Assembly (NCBI GenBank): GCA_948474755.1
Contig: CAOLHI010001315.1
Span: forward strand, 310,001 to 374,000
Reading direction: 5' to 3'
Source: Ctenosaura bakeri
Taxonomy: Eukaryota; Chordata; Lepidosauria; Squamata; Iguanidae
DNA: 64,000 nt
Shown here: positions 22,301 to 27,590 of the stretch, in pieces
Position numbering within the stretch: position 1 is the first letter of the stretch
Layout of the letters: each line of letters begins with the position of its first letter
Made by a program: the position numbers and the translations under genes
Notes under the pieces: model-generated
The model's database searches: none
What the model was told of the DNA's origin: nothing
Seen by the model: the letters and a program-made list of their open reading frames with translations, nothing else

Positions 22301-23605
22301 TTGCCTATTTCAGAGTGCTTGAGCGTTGGGGTCCCATTGCCTTCTTTACTGGGCATCCACGTGGCCTACCCCACAATTCAGCTGATTCAGGTAAGACCTC
22401 CAACAGAACCACACAGTGCTTTGCCTTGTCCATCACTCCTCCCAACCAAACTCATTGCCTGGAGTCCTGTTTTAGCACAGATCTAACTTCTCTGATGGAA
22501 ACAGTTGGACGTTTTTGTCCAATGGATAATGTTTCTTTCAGTTCAAAGTTGCCAAAGCTGAATTGCACATGTGATACCCTTGTTCATGGATGTGCATTGT
22601 ACATGGATGTGCACTACAGATGGATGCCTTTCGTGTACGGAGGCACATTTTGTTTGAATTACAGAGCAGAAAGAGACTGCAGGGGCCATCTAGTCCAAGC
22701 TGCTGCCATATAGGAATATGCAGCTGAGGCATCCCTGAGAAATGGCCGTCCAACCTTTGCTTAAAAATCTTCCAAGAAGGAGGCTCCAACATTCTCCAAG
22801 GCAGGATCTTCCAGCACTGAATAGTTCTCACCATCAGACTGTTAATTCGGTTGCACATTTGATGTCTTGGTTCAGTTGTGCAATTTCACCTTTCTACACA
22901 AGTGTTCATAGAATTCTAGATCTGGAAGACACCTAGGACCACTCAATCCAACCCCTTCTGACCATGCATAAAGGGACCATCAAAGCATTCCTGACAGATG
23001 GCCATCTGGCCTCTCTTCAAAAACCTCCAAAGAAGGAGAGTTATCAACACTCCACTGAGGCAGCATATTCCAGTGTCAGACTGCTCTTACAGTCATGGAA
23101 TTCTTCCTAATGTATAAGTGGAATCTCGTTTTGTGTAGTTTGAAGCCATTGCTCCATAGTGTCCCAGTCTCTGGAGGAGCAGCAAACAAGCTTGCTCCCT
23201 CTTTCATATGACGTTCCTTCAAATATTTCACCATAATTATCATGTCACCTCTTAACCTTCTCTTTTCAAGGTTAAACACACCCAGTTCTCTAAGCCACTT
23301 CTCATAGGGTATGCATTGCACAACTAAAGTGTAACTCCGTAGGCAGACATTTCCAGTGCCTGGCCCAGTACAGGAACTTGGCCAAAGATAAGATCATGCT
23401 GGAGCCAACAGTGTGAGAGGTTGAATGAGGGCGGCGCCATACTTTGGTCTGCCATTCTTCACTTGTTGCTTGGAACTTCCTCCAATGGCTAACATGCTTC
23501 CTATGGGAGACAGGACTCTCACAATGTTCCTCCCTATTTATGGAAACCAAGGAGCTAAACATGTGATGTTTCTGTCCACAGGGAATGCTTGTGATATGTG
23601 TGTGA
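4275..23605 (+). CDS. BPI fold-containing family B-like gene, 3' ten coding exons (5' part outside window)
   Basis: Split gene of the BPI/LBP/PLUNC lipid-binding family; such proteins are normally secreted and bind lipids or bacterial products in two apolar pockets. Exons: 4275-4338, 7089-7180, 9855-10031, 12689-12745, 15521-15688, 15814-15881, 17618-17660, 19455-19518, 22314-22390, 23582-23605. Every intron is GT-AG and all phases join, giving 834 nt (277 residues plus stop). Seen motifs, in order: LCSVVEVVL with the family Cys of the N-domain disulfide, [52 protein letters not shown]. The order and exon sizes mirror the minus-strand paralogue at 27.5-57.5 kb, which faces it tail to tail. 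I found no upstream N-terminal exons in 1-4274, so the first part lies left of the window. The family is clear; the exact member is not. Confidence 0.9.
4902..5508. mobile_element. Palindromic MITE (family 1) split by a family-2 MITE
   Basis: The left end GGCCATTTCTGCCCTAC and the right end GTAGTGCAGAAATGGC flank an inserted GC-rich element at about 4967-5383. Rejoined halves show the usual TTTCAACATCC and CCCCAGGATTCC arms. Confidence 0.65.
4967..5383 (+). mobile_element. Family-2 MITE (CTTTTCGCATGGCATTT type)
   Basis: GC-rich non-coding element beginning CCCTTTTCGCATGACATTTCC and ending TTGCAGAAAGGG; internal GAGGAGCAGTCCACACGATG and CTCCAGGGCCTGACACGG segments recur at 36.8, 52.5, 56.9 and 58.0 kb. 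The ORFs inside are fortuitous. Confidence 0.6.
5617..5820. mobile_element. Palindromic MITE, family 1, older copy
   Basis: GGCCATTTCCACCCTACTC at left, GGGCAGAAATGTCC at right, arms meeting near 5715. More diverged than most copies. Confidence 0.6.
6033..6489. mobile_element. Tigger/pogo-like MITE with CR1 tail inserted
   Basis: CAGTACATCCCTCTCC and CCGAAATCCATGGATGC at left, ACCGACTGTA at right. A CR1 3' end (6318-6480) sits inside. Confidence 0.4.
6318..6480 (+). mobile_element. CR1 LINE 3' end, 163 bp
   Basis: GGAGTCTCCTTCCTTGGAGG through GGGGTTGGACTGGATGGCCC to ATTCTATGATTCTATG. Strongly 5'-truncated. Confidence 0.88.
6665..6870 (+). repeat. Dispersed repeat shared with 20820-21060
   Basis: GGAATGACAACCTCAGCACT, GGTCCTGCCACCCCTGCTTC and TCTCAATGCATCCCGCAATC each have clear counterparts at 20.8-21.0 kb in the same order. 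Family not recognised. Confidence 0.5.
7089..7180 (+). CDS. BPI-like plus gene, 92-nt exon (end of domain 1, YQLASLPL strand)
   Basis: Acceptor TTTACAG, donor GTAAGC. The frame reads [20 protein letters not shown] and ends in VLELN, the strand that crosses into the central sheet in this family. Phase 1 in, phase 0 out. The same-sized exon of the minus-strand paralogue reads [12 protein letters not shown] and ends DLDLN. Confidence 0.88.
7370..7620. repeat. Copy of unnamed AT-rich dispersed repeat
   Basis: TTTTCCTGCACAGAAAATAC and CATTTCTACATTAAAAAAAA resemble stretches at 3.2, 33.0 and 37.5 kb. Non-coding. Confidence 0.35.
8346..9056 (+). mobile_element. SPIN-like non-autonomous hAT element (711 bp)
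   Basis: Starts CAGCGGTTCTCAACCTGTGG and ends GGTTGAGAACCACTG (terminal inverted repeats), flanked by the 8-bp duplication TTCTAAAG at 8338-8345 and 9057-9064. The GTCGAACGACCCTTTCACAG segment is typical of SPIN/Charlie-group hAT elements. The GC-rich interior encodes no transposase. Confidence 0.85.
9065..9240. repeat. Degenerate tandem GACTTGAGACTTG repeats
   Basis: Several imperfect units of ACTTGAGACTTGACTTGAGT. An inverted relative (GACTCAAGTCAATTAACG) lies at about 7949-7966, so the SPIN-like element may sit inside an older element with these ends. Confidence 0.35.
9855..10031 (+). CDS. BPI-like plus gene, 177-nt exon (linker and start of domain 2)
   Basis: Acceptor TCTTCCAAG, donor GTAAGT. 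It encodes 59 residues with [17 protein letters not shown], the proline-rich interdomain linker, then [14 protein letters not shown], the first helix of the C-terminal domain. A solo LTR begins only 21 bp past the donor, so the intron was invaded very close to the splice site. Confidence 0.9.
10053..10691 (-). mobile_element. Solo LTR with 5-bp target duplication
   Basis: Minus-strand TGTCATGAGCC ... GAGATTGACA, flanked by CCTTC at 10048-10052 and 10692-10696. A minus-strand TATTTAAAG box and a downstream poly(A)-like region fit an LTR. No internal region remains, so it is a recombined LTR retroelement; Gypsy or ERV is not resolved. Confidence 0.75.
10960..11860 (-). mobile_element. CR1 LINE fragment split by a hAT insertion
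   Basis: The minus strand shows [29 protein letters not shown] and other RT pieces, diverged. The 298-bp hAT at 11290-11587 interrupts it at an 8-bp site. Confidence 0.78.
11290..11587. mobile_element. Small hAT (Charlie-like) element, 298 bp
   Basis: Ends CAGAACTTTCCAAAC and GGAAAGCCCTG are inverted repeats. Flanks CTCTAATG (11282-11289) and CTCTAATC (11588-11595) match at 7 of 8 bases, the hAT duplication length. Inserted into CR1. Confidence 0.7.
11930..12560. repeat. AT-rich interspersed repeat, related to 43440-43680
   Basis: ATAACAAACAATATTTACAA and AATCATTCTTTCTTTTCATA occur inverted at 43.6 kb. Poly-T/TATAT texture, no ORF. Confidence 0.5.
12689..12745 (+). CDS. BPI-like plus gene, 57-nt exon (LTT motif)
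   Basis: Acceptor TCCTACAG, donor GTGAGT. It encodes 19 residues including [15 protein letters not shown]; the LTT motif is typical of this position in the family. Phase 0 at both ends. Confidence 0.87.
13116..14290. mobile_element. Tigger/pogo-like element with nested CR1
   Basis: Left CAGTTGGCCCTCCACATT and right AATGTGGAGGGCTGACTA are inverted; TA flanks both ends (13114-13115, 14291-14292). A CR1 fills 13446-14219. Non-coding itself. Confidence 0.65.
13446..14219 (+). mobile_element. CR1 LINE 3' portion, open over 222 codons
   Basis: The frame 13473-14141 keeps the RT C-terminus: [60 protein letters not shown]. Tail ATTCTATGATTCTATG. Few disabling changes, so relatively young. Confidence 0.9.
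14803..14981. mobile_element. Palindromic MITE family 1, TSD TAG
   Basis: GGCCATTTCCGCACTAGCC to GGCTAGTGTGGAAATGGCC, with near-perfect arms folding at about 14892. Flanked by TAG at both ends. 179 bp. Confidence 0.8.
15352..15425 (-). mobile_element. CR1 LINE 3' tail only
   Basis: CATAGAATCATAGAATCATA then TGGAAGAGACCCCAGGGGCC on the plus strand: the reversed CR1 terminus, about 74 bp, just before the exon at 15521. Confidence 0.85.
15521..15688 (+). CDS. BPI-like plus gene, 168-nt exon (central domain-2 strands)
   Basis: Acceptor CTCTTCCAG, donor GTAAGT. It encodes 56 residues: a [14 protein letters not shown] start, then alternating hydrophobic strands ([12 protein letters not shown]) and LFVLKA at the end. 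Phase 0 at both ends. The minus paralogue has RYPQ where this exon has KCPV. Confidence 0.92.
15814..15881 (+). CDS. BPI-like plus gene, 68-nt exon
   Basis: Acceptor ACTGCAG, donor GTATCT. It encodes [23 protein letters not shown] in one frame, ending two bases into a codon. Its partner in the minus gene is also exactly 68 nt. Confidence 0.9.
15937..16975 (-). mobile_element. CR1 LINE 3' part with the longest open frame in the window
   Basis: Minus-strand frame 16027-16956 (309 codons) runs from [20 protein letters not shown] through [20 protein letters not shown] to [20 protein letters not shown]. The intact palm and C-terminus without stops suggest a recent, 5'-truncated copy. Tail with three CATAGAAT units. 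Confidence 0.92.
17280..17400. repeat. LINE 3'-end-like repeat (TTTATACCCTCCTTTCTTCC type)
   Basis: AATTTATACCCTCCTTTCTT with a GACCCAAGGTGGGTTGCAAC continuation, similar to 13040-13110 and 61890-61960. Likely RTE/BovB- or L2-type tail. Confidence 0.35.
17618..17660 (+). CDS. BPI-like plus gene, 43-nt exon
   Basis: Acceptor GTCCACAG, donor GTAAGT. It encodes [14 protein letters not shown] after completing a split Ser codon. Phase 2 in, phase 0 out. The minus paralogue has one extra codon here (46 nt). Confidence 0.87.
17738..17980 (-). mobile_element. tRNA-derived SINE with BovB-type tail (Sauria SINE-like)
   Basis: The minus strand reads GGTGGCGCAGTGGTTAAATG (box A region), GGTTATGAGTTCGATCC (box B) and ends GGCGGGATACAAATAAATAA. 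Only fragments of tRNA structure remain; it is not a tRNA gene. Second copy at 28900. Confidence 0.7.
18013..19125. mobile_element. Palindromic MITE family 1 split by an LTR
   Basis: GGCCATTTCCACACTAG at 18013-18029, the remainder from 18942 to GGAAATGGCC at 19125. The insert is the 912-bp LTR at 18030-18941. Flanks ATG/ATA nearly match. Confidence 0.75.
18030..18941 (-). mobile_element. Solo LTR nested in MITE, TSD CTAG, with internal hairpin
   Basis: TGTTACT ... AGTAACA ends, flanked by CTAG at 18026-18029 and 18942-18945. The minus strand shows TATAAAA near 18490 and AATAAA at 18209-18214. A perfect 20-bp inverted repeat (18225-18244 with 18259-18278) lies just upstream of that signal. 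No coding part. Confidence 0.65.
19455..19518 (+). CDS. BPI-like plus gene, 64-nt exon
   Basis: Acceptor CCTTCAG, donor GTAAGG. It encodes [20 protein letters not shown] then N, the helix preceding the last strand pair of the C-terminal domain. Phase 0 in, phase 1 out. Confidence 0.9.
20138..20690 (+). mobile_element. tRNA-type SINE interrupted by a palindromic MITE
   Basis: The SINE left part ends GCCATCCCCTTGCTCTAA and resumes at about 20564 with GGCTGAGAGAGTCCAACTTG, ending CATTCAAACCACTGTACAA. The MITE in between (20233-20563) is itself rearranged, with a second GCCATTTCCGCACTACAC start at 20268. Confidence 0.6.
20820..21060 (+). repeat. Dispersed repeat shared with 6665-6870
   Basis: GGAATGACAACTGCAATGAG, GGGTCCTGCCACAACTGCTT and TCTCAACACACTCCATGACC parallel the 6.7 kb copy. 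Confidence 0.5.
21168..21400 (+). mobile_element. tRNA-type SINE fragment
   Basis: TTTTCTTGGCAAGATTTGCTC then GAGGCTGAGAGAGTGGGCAT and GAATTTGAACTGTGGTCCCC: the order of the abundant squamate SINE also seen at 25.1, 32.1 and 36.6 kb. Confidence 0.55.
21594..22175. mobile_element. Tigger/pogo-like (MER2-like) element, 582 bp
   Basis: Left GGTTGAGCCTCCCTTATC, right GATAAGGGAGGCTCAGC, TA flanks at 21592-21593 and 22176-22177. Interior GGGACACTTCTGGTCCCAAG is typical. No transposase frame. Confidence 0.65.
22314..22390 (+). CDS. BPI-like plus gene, 77-nt exon (GVPLP motif)
   Basis: Acceptor TATTTCAG, donor GTAAGA. It encodes [20 protein letters not shown] and then IQLIQ; G-[VF]-PLP is the family motif just before the C-terminus. 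The length equals the matching exon of the minus gene. Confidence 0.92.
22655..23325 (-). mobile_element. CR1 LINE, two old 3' fragments
   Basis: Reversed CR1 ends at 22655-22852 (AGACTGCAGGGGCCATCTAG, CTTCCAAGAAGGAGGCTCCA) and 22908-23325 (CATAGGGT, CTCTTAACCTTCTC). Both diverged; together they precede the last exon at 23582. Confidence 0.75.
23582..23605 (+). CDS. BPI-like plus gene, last coding exon
   Basis: Acceptor GTCCACAG. The frame reads GMLVICV and stops at TGA (23603-23605). The tail is six residues shorter than that of the minus paralogue and lacks the final D-L-x-Y strand, so the last strand is cut short. Confidence 0.8.
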   Translation, partial: GMLVICV

Positions 23606-23995
23606 GAAGACCAAGGGGATCTAACAGCCAAACACATTCCAGTTGGCTACAGCTAGGAGTCAAGAGAAGAGAAACACCTTAGCAAGAGAGAAGAAGCTAC
23701 AGCTGTCATATCCTTCAATTTTCCTGACTTGATTTAAACTTTGCATAGGGGCAAGTGAGGCACTATTTGCATTTCTACTAATAGCCCCCTATTTACTAAC
23801 AAAGGAGGGGAAGGCTGGTGGCTTTAGACAGTCCATAGCTACTTGGGTTACCATATTTTCTTTTTAACCCAGTGGAGAAACACAAGGAAATGCACTAGAA
23901 CAGGGGAAGGACCCTCAGTCTTGGCCCAACAAACTTTTCCATTCCTGAATCTATGTCCTATTGTTCTGTTTCAGTGGCTGAATGTGCTGTACTGT

Positions 23996-24175
23996 GGCCA
24001 TTTCCTCACTAGCCTGTTATAGCGCTATGATTCCACTTGCAACATCCTATGGAATCCTGGGGTTTGCAGTTTCAGGAGGGGCCGGCCAGCCTCTCCCGAA
24101 ACTGCAAACTCCAGGATTCCATAGGATGTTGAAAGTAGAATCATAGCACTATAACAAACTAGTGCAGAAATAGCC
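23996..24175. mobile_element. Palindromic MITE family 1 in the 3' UTR, TSD TGT
   Basis: GGCCATTTCCTCACTAGCC to GTGCAGAAATAGCC, flanked by TGT at 23993-23995 and 24176-24178. It lies between stop codon and AATAAA of the plus gene, so it would be transcribed into mature mRNA. Confidence 0.8.
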
Positions 24176-24997
24176 TGTGTCAGGCTGCAGAAACAGTACG
24201 AGACTGACACACGATCCTAAGGTTCAAGTTATACAGTTGGCAGAGTCAATTGGTGAGCTTTTTCCTGGACCTTCTTCCTTCAGGTCATATGTTGGTGTAT
24301 TGCCCTTTGAAAATACTAGCAGTTCCCTCAATGAGGTTTCACACACTTTGTCAGGACTGCAGTAGGCCCATAAGTGGAAAAATGCACACACACTCCCCAT
24401 ATTAAACTTCCAACACTAGAAAACCTAAGTGACTGGACATGCACTTCCATTTTGACTACTCAGGAGAATACTGGAGCTTGTTGTCCCCCAAACATAAAAC
24501 CCCCCAATCAGGATACCTGCAGGAACAACAAAGCCGACATTTTTGGTGAAAAATGTGTTTTTTCAATGCTGAGGGTGATTGGTACACCACAGACAAGATC
24601 TTGAGGCTTATCCGTGGCATACAGACCACGCTTTCATCCCCCCGCTTGCTCCAGACCTAGAAACTTAGCATGTCATGGGGGAGATTTCACTCTGTCTGCC
24701 TAGCACACTACATTTCTATATGCAGGGAGGAATGCATGCTTTTGTAAGAGGAAGCCTTCAGCCACATGCTCCTTCTCCTGCAGCCTGAAAGAAAAGCCAG
24801 GAAAAGCTTCACCGCTGGACTTCTGCAAATTGCTATCATCTGCCTCAAAAATAATAACTTGATGCACACACACAAAAAGCCTTGCCTTTACTTGAAAGCA
24901 GTTGCTAAGTAGAATTCTCTGTTTTACAATTGTATGTATATTTTACGTGCTTTGTTAGAATGCAGCTGGTATTTGACATCATGGTGTTTCTCTTCAC

Positions 24998-25003
24998 AAT
25001 AAA
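24998..25003 (+). promoter_or_regulatory. Polyadenylation signal AATAAA, plus-strand gene
   Basis: Canonical AATAAA followed within 20 nt by a T/G-rich run (CTTTGGGGGTTTTTTTC), the normal downstream element. It is the first convincing signal after the stop codon. Confidence 0.65.
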
Positions 25004-25142
25004 AATCTTTGGGGGTTTTTTTCAACTGACAGAGACTATTTTGTAAGCACTTCCCATAATCTCTTGCAATCCGTCAGGTTTCCATATATGCAGCCAAAAG
25101 ATATCCCATTGAGTGGTCAGATTCTTGTTGATCTCTTCTTGT

Positions 25143-25325
25143 TGTTACGTACTTTCCAGTTGGCTCTGACTTCCAGTATCGCAAAGTTGGCCAGGTTTAT
25201 TCAGGGGAGGTTTACCATGGCTTTCCTTTGAAGCTGAGAGAGTGTAACTTGCCCAAGGCCACCCAGAGGTTTTTCCCAGAGTCCTAGTCCAACATTGAAG
25301 CCCCACTGTACTACACTGGCTTTCA
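25143..25325 (+). mobile_element. tRNA-type SINE
   Basis: GTTGGCTCTGACTTCCAGTA, GAAGCTGAGAGAGTGTAACT, CCAAGGCCACCCAGAGG and CTGTACTACACTGGCTT in order, nearly full length. Confidence 0.65.
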
Positions 25326-25834
25326 TTGATGTCTTGTGCATATGTTAATTTCCATTCAGAAGCAGTTGGACTTTTTTCTCTGGGGTGGAATATTTGCATT
25401 CCACTCAAGGCTGCAGAAGCAAAGTTGCACACGAACAAGCAGATACCCAGGGGATGTATATTCAGATTGGTTGTGCATCTAGTTATACGTTTAGGTTTGT
25501 GTTCCATTGCACAGTGTTGCTGTTCAGCACAATTATTGCACAGCACAATCAATGTGTAACTCTCCATGTAGAGGTTTGCCCCACACAGTCCCAATGTAAG
25601 TTCTCAGCCAAGTATTTGACAATGATCAAATATGGCAAAGCATCTGCTTCAGGGTCTTGCAAAAAGCTGCACTCCAAGGAAACAATTGGATCCAGGATGT
25701 AATAAACAATGTAAATCTTCTCTGTACTCAACAAAATACATTGCTAATAATGTTATTTCTAAAGCAAGAAATCAAGTGATATGACAATTAGTTATGCACC
25801 ATCTAAGAAACTTAAACACTCTAAAAGGCTCCAG

Positions 25835-26030
25835 GTCTTGGCAGCTAAGCATGGTCAGTCCTACTTAGTAGTTGGATGGGAGACCACCACTGACTACCAA
25901 GTGCTGTAGGCTCTATTTCAGAAGAAAGAAGTGGCAAAACCATCTCTGAGTATTCCTTGCTCAAGAAAACCCTGTGAAATCCATGGTGTTGCCATAAGTC
26001 AGCGGACAACTTGACAGCACATACTCATGC
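25835..26030 (+). mobile_element. 5S-rRNA-derived SINE (SINE3 type)
   Basis: Segment 25847-25912 matches the 3' half of 5S rRNA: TTAGTAGTTGGATGGGAGACC and AGTGCTGTAGGCT are its hallmarks. It is followed by the SINE body (GTGGCAAAACCATCTCTGAG; GTTGCCATAAGTCAGCGGAC). It is a retroposon, not a 5S gene. Confidence 0.75.
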
Positions 26031-26094
26031 ATACAAACACAAGAATGTGCAACTGTGTGGCTCAAATCTTCGTGATTCATCCCAAATAGAGGAG

Positions 26095-26800
26095 TTGTTG
26101 CTGTTGCTGCATGCTGTCCAGTTGTTTCCAACTTGTGATGAGCCTAAAGTGAACCTATCACAAGATTTTCTTGGCAAGATCCCTCCTCTCAGGCTGAAGG
26201 ACTGGGATTTGCCCAAAGCCACTGAAGCAGTTGCCATGTCTGAGGCCCTTTCCGCACGAGGCAGTTAAAACAGGCCAAGGCGTCCTGACACAGAGGTCGT
26301 CCGCACCTTGGATCGGACTAGGTGCAGACCATTAGTTCCGCACCTCAGTTCAATCCAACCCACCCCAAGTGGCCCTCCCCCGCGCTAAGTAAAGACTGGG
26401 AAAATCAGGTCTTTACATTTTCTGGAACGCGCCATTGCATTCCTATTTGTGTGTGCAGATGCGCAGGCTCGCACCCATGCGAGCCTGCAATAAGTGGAGG
26501 GCGGGCTACGGGCATGGCCAGTGTCAGCGGTTGGTCCACTCCCATGAAGCCACAGGAAACCGCCCTTTTGAGCCGGAGCAGTGCGGATCTACAGACCTCG
26601 CACTGCTCCGGTTTGCCCTGCACTAATGGAGGAGCCCTACGGAAGGGCTCAAGGGAAAATCTGCTTTACTTCGGACCCAAGAAGAGCCGGTAAGTAACGG
26701 CACGGAGCAATTCACTCGCCTCATGCAGAAAGGGCCGGAGAGAAGATTGGAACTCCAGTCTCCAAACCACTACACCAGACCACACCACCACACTACCACG
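26095..26800 (+). mobile_element. tRNA-type SINE split by a family-4 MITE
   Basis: SINE left part 26095-26241 (CTGTCCAGTTGTTTCCAACT, TTTTCTTGGCAAGATCC) resumes at 26736 with GGAGAGAAGATTGGAACTCC and CAAACCACTACACCAGACC. Confidence 0.6.
26242..26735. mobile_element. Family-4 MITE, GGCCCTTTCCGCACGAG ends
   Basis: The left end is inverted at the right (CTCATGCAGAAAGGGCC). GC-rich interior, about 494 bp, no conserved frame. Target is a SINE; flanks TGA/GGA do not match exactly. Confidence 0.6.
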
Positions 26801-27157
26801 TAGAGTAGACCCATTAAATTCCAAACCAATTGCTTCAGTGGCTGAGCTCTATCTGAAGCTAACAACAGGATTCAGGCCCATGGAAAATGGGTGAGCAGGT
26901 GGAATTCCACTAACACAGTCATGAATTGAACACATCTGGGGCGCCACATCCAAAAAAACAAAAAAATACAAATGCACATGGAAGAGAACTTTCATAGGTG
27001 TATAACCCCAACAAGATTCCAGACACTATTTCATTTCAAATGCTTCTTTTACTCTAGGCACCTTAGAACAGAAAGTGCGTTTTAATATGGCAAAGATAGC
27101 AGTAGAATGACATGTTGTGGACATGATCCAGTTAAAGTTAAGCACATGTAGTACTCA

Positions 27158-27163
27158 TTTATT
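27158..27163 (-). promoter_or_regulatory. Candidate polyadenylation signal, minus-strand gene
   Basis: TTTATT on the plus strand is AATAAA on the minus strand, about 390 nt past the stop codon. It is the nearest canonical signal; no other was found between it and the stop. Confidence 0.5.
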
Positions 27164-27548
27164 TCTAAAAGATTGCTGAGTGTTGAAATCTATATGCTTT
27201 GCTTTGGCTCAATTGTTGCCCATTGATTCACGTGACAGCAGTTATAGGGGAAAAAAATGGAAGAAAGAAAGATTCCAACCTATGTGCGATGCTATGAGCA
27301 CTTACTGGGAATTGAGTTCCCTTGAAATCAAATGGATCTTATTTCCAAGTAAATAGGATCCAGGCCACATGTCCACATTCACGGTTTGCAAACCAAAGCA
27401 TCGGCTGCACTTCTTCTGTTTCATGCAGCAAATAAAAGTTGAGTCCTCCTCATTCGTTGGCACAGAATAAGCAAATCCACAAAGCGAGAGCAGTAGGTCT
27501 ATCAGAAGAAGGCACCTCATGAGTCCGTTCTGTGGTCTTCTCTTCGGC

Positions 27549-27590
27549 TTAGGGCACGTAGTCAAGGTCACAGTTGACCTGAGCATAACC
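27549..27590 (-). CDS. BPI-like minus gene, last coding exon
   Basis: Acceptor AACTTCCAG. Reading in phase after IEIHE gives [13 protein letters not shown] and a TAA stop (27549-27551). The overlapping longer frame (VMLRSTVTL...) is out of phase. A palindromic MITE lies 81 bp upstream in the intron. Confidence 0.87.
   Translation of the reverse strand, partial: GYAQVNCDLDYVP

Larger units (their letters stand above)
23606..25015 (+). other. 3' UTR of the plus-strand BPI-like gene
   Basis: From the TGA at 23603-23605 to just past AATAAA at 24998-25003, about 1.4 kb without another credible exon. It contains a full palindromic MITE (23996-24175), so the mature transcript would carry a long hairpin. 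The poly(A) site itself is inferred. Confidence 0.6.
25016..27157. other. Intergenic gap between two convergent BPI-like genes
   Basis: About 2.1 kb separating the two 3' ends. It holds a tRNA-type SINE (25143-25325), a 5S-rRNA-derived SINE (about 25835-26030), a second tRNA-type SINE split by a MITE (26095-26800) and low-information sequence. No exon or RNA gene seen. Confidence 0.6.

Noticed and set aside
25847..25912. Apparent 5S rRNA gene
   Set aside because: Only the 3' half resembles 5S and it is joined to a retroposon body.
27302..27586. 94-residue frame with a leader-like MRCLLLIDLLLSLCGFAYS stretch and several cysteines
   Set aside because: It overlaps the last exon and 3' UTR of the minus gene in another phase. 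In the phase set by exon 14 the exon reads [13 protein letters not shown] and stops, which fits the family, so this frame is a shadow.
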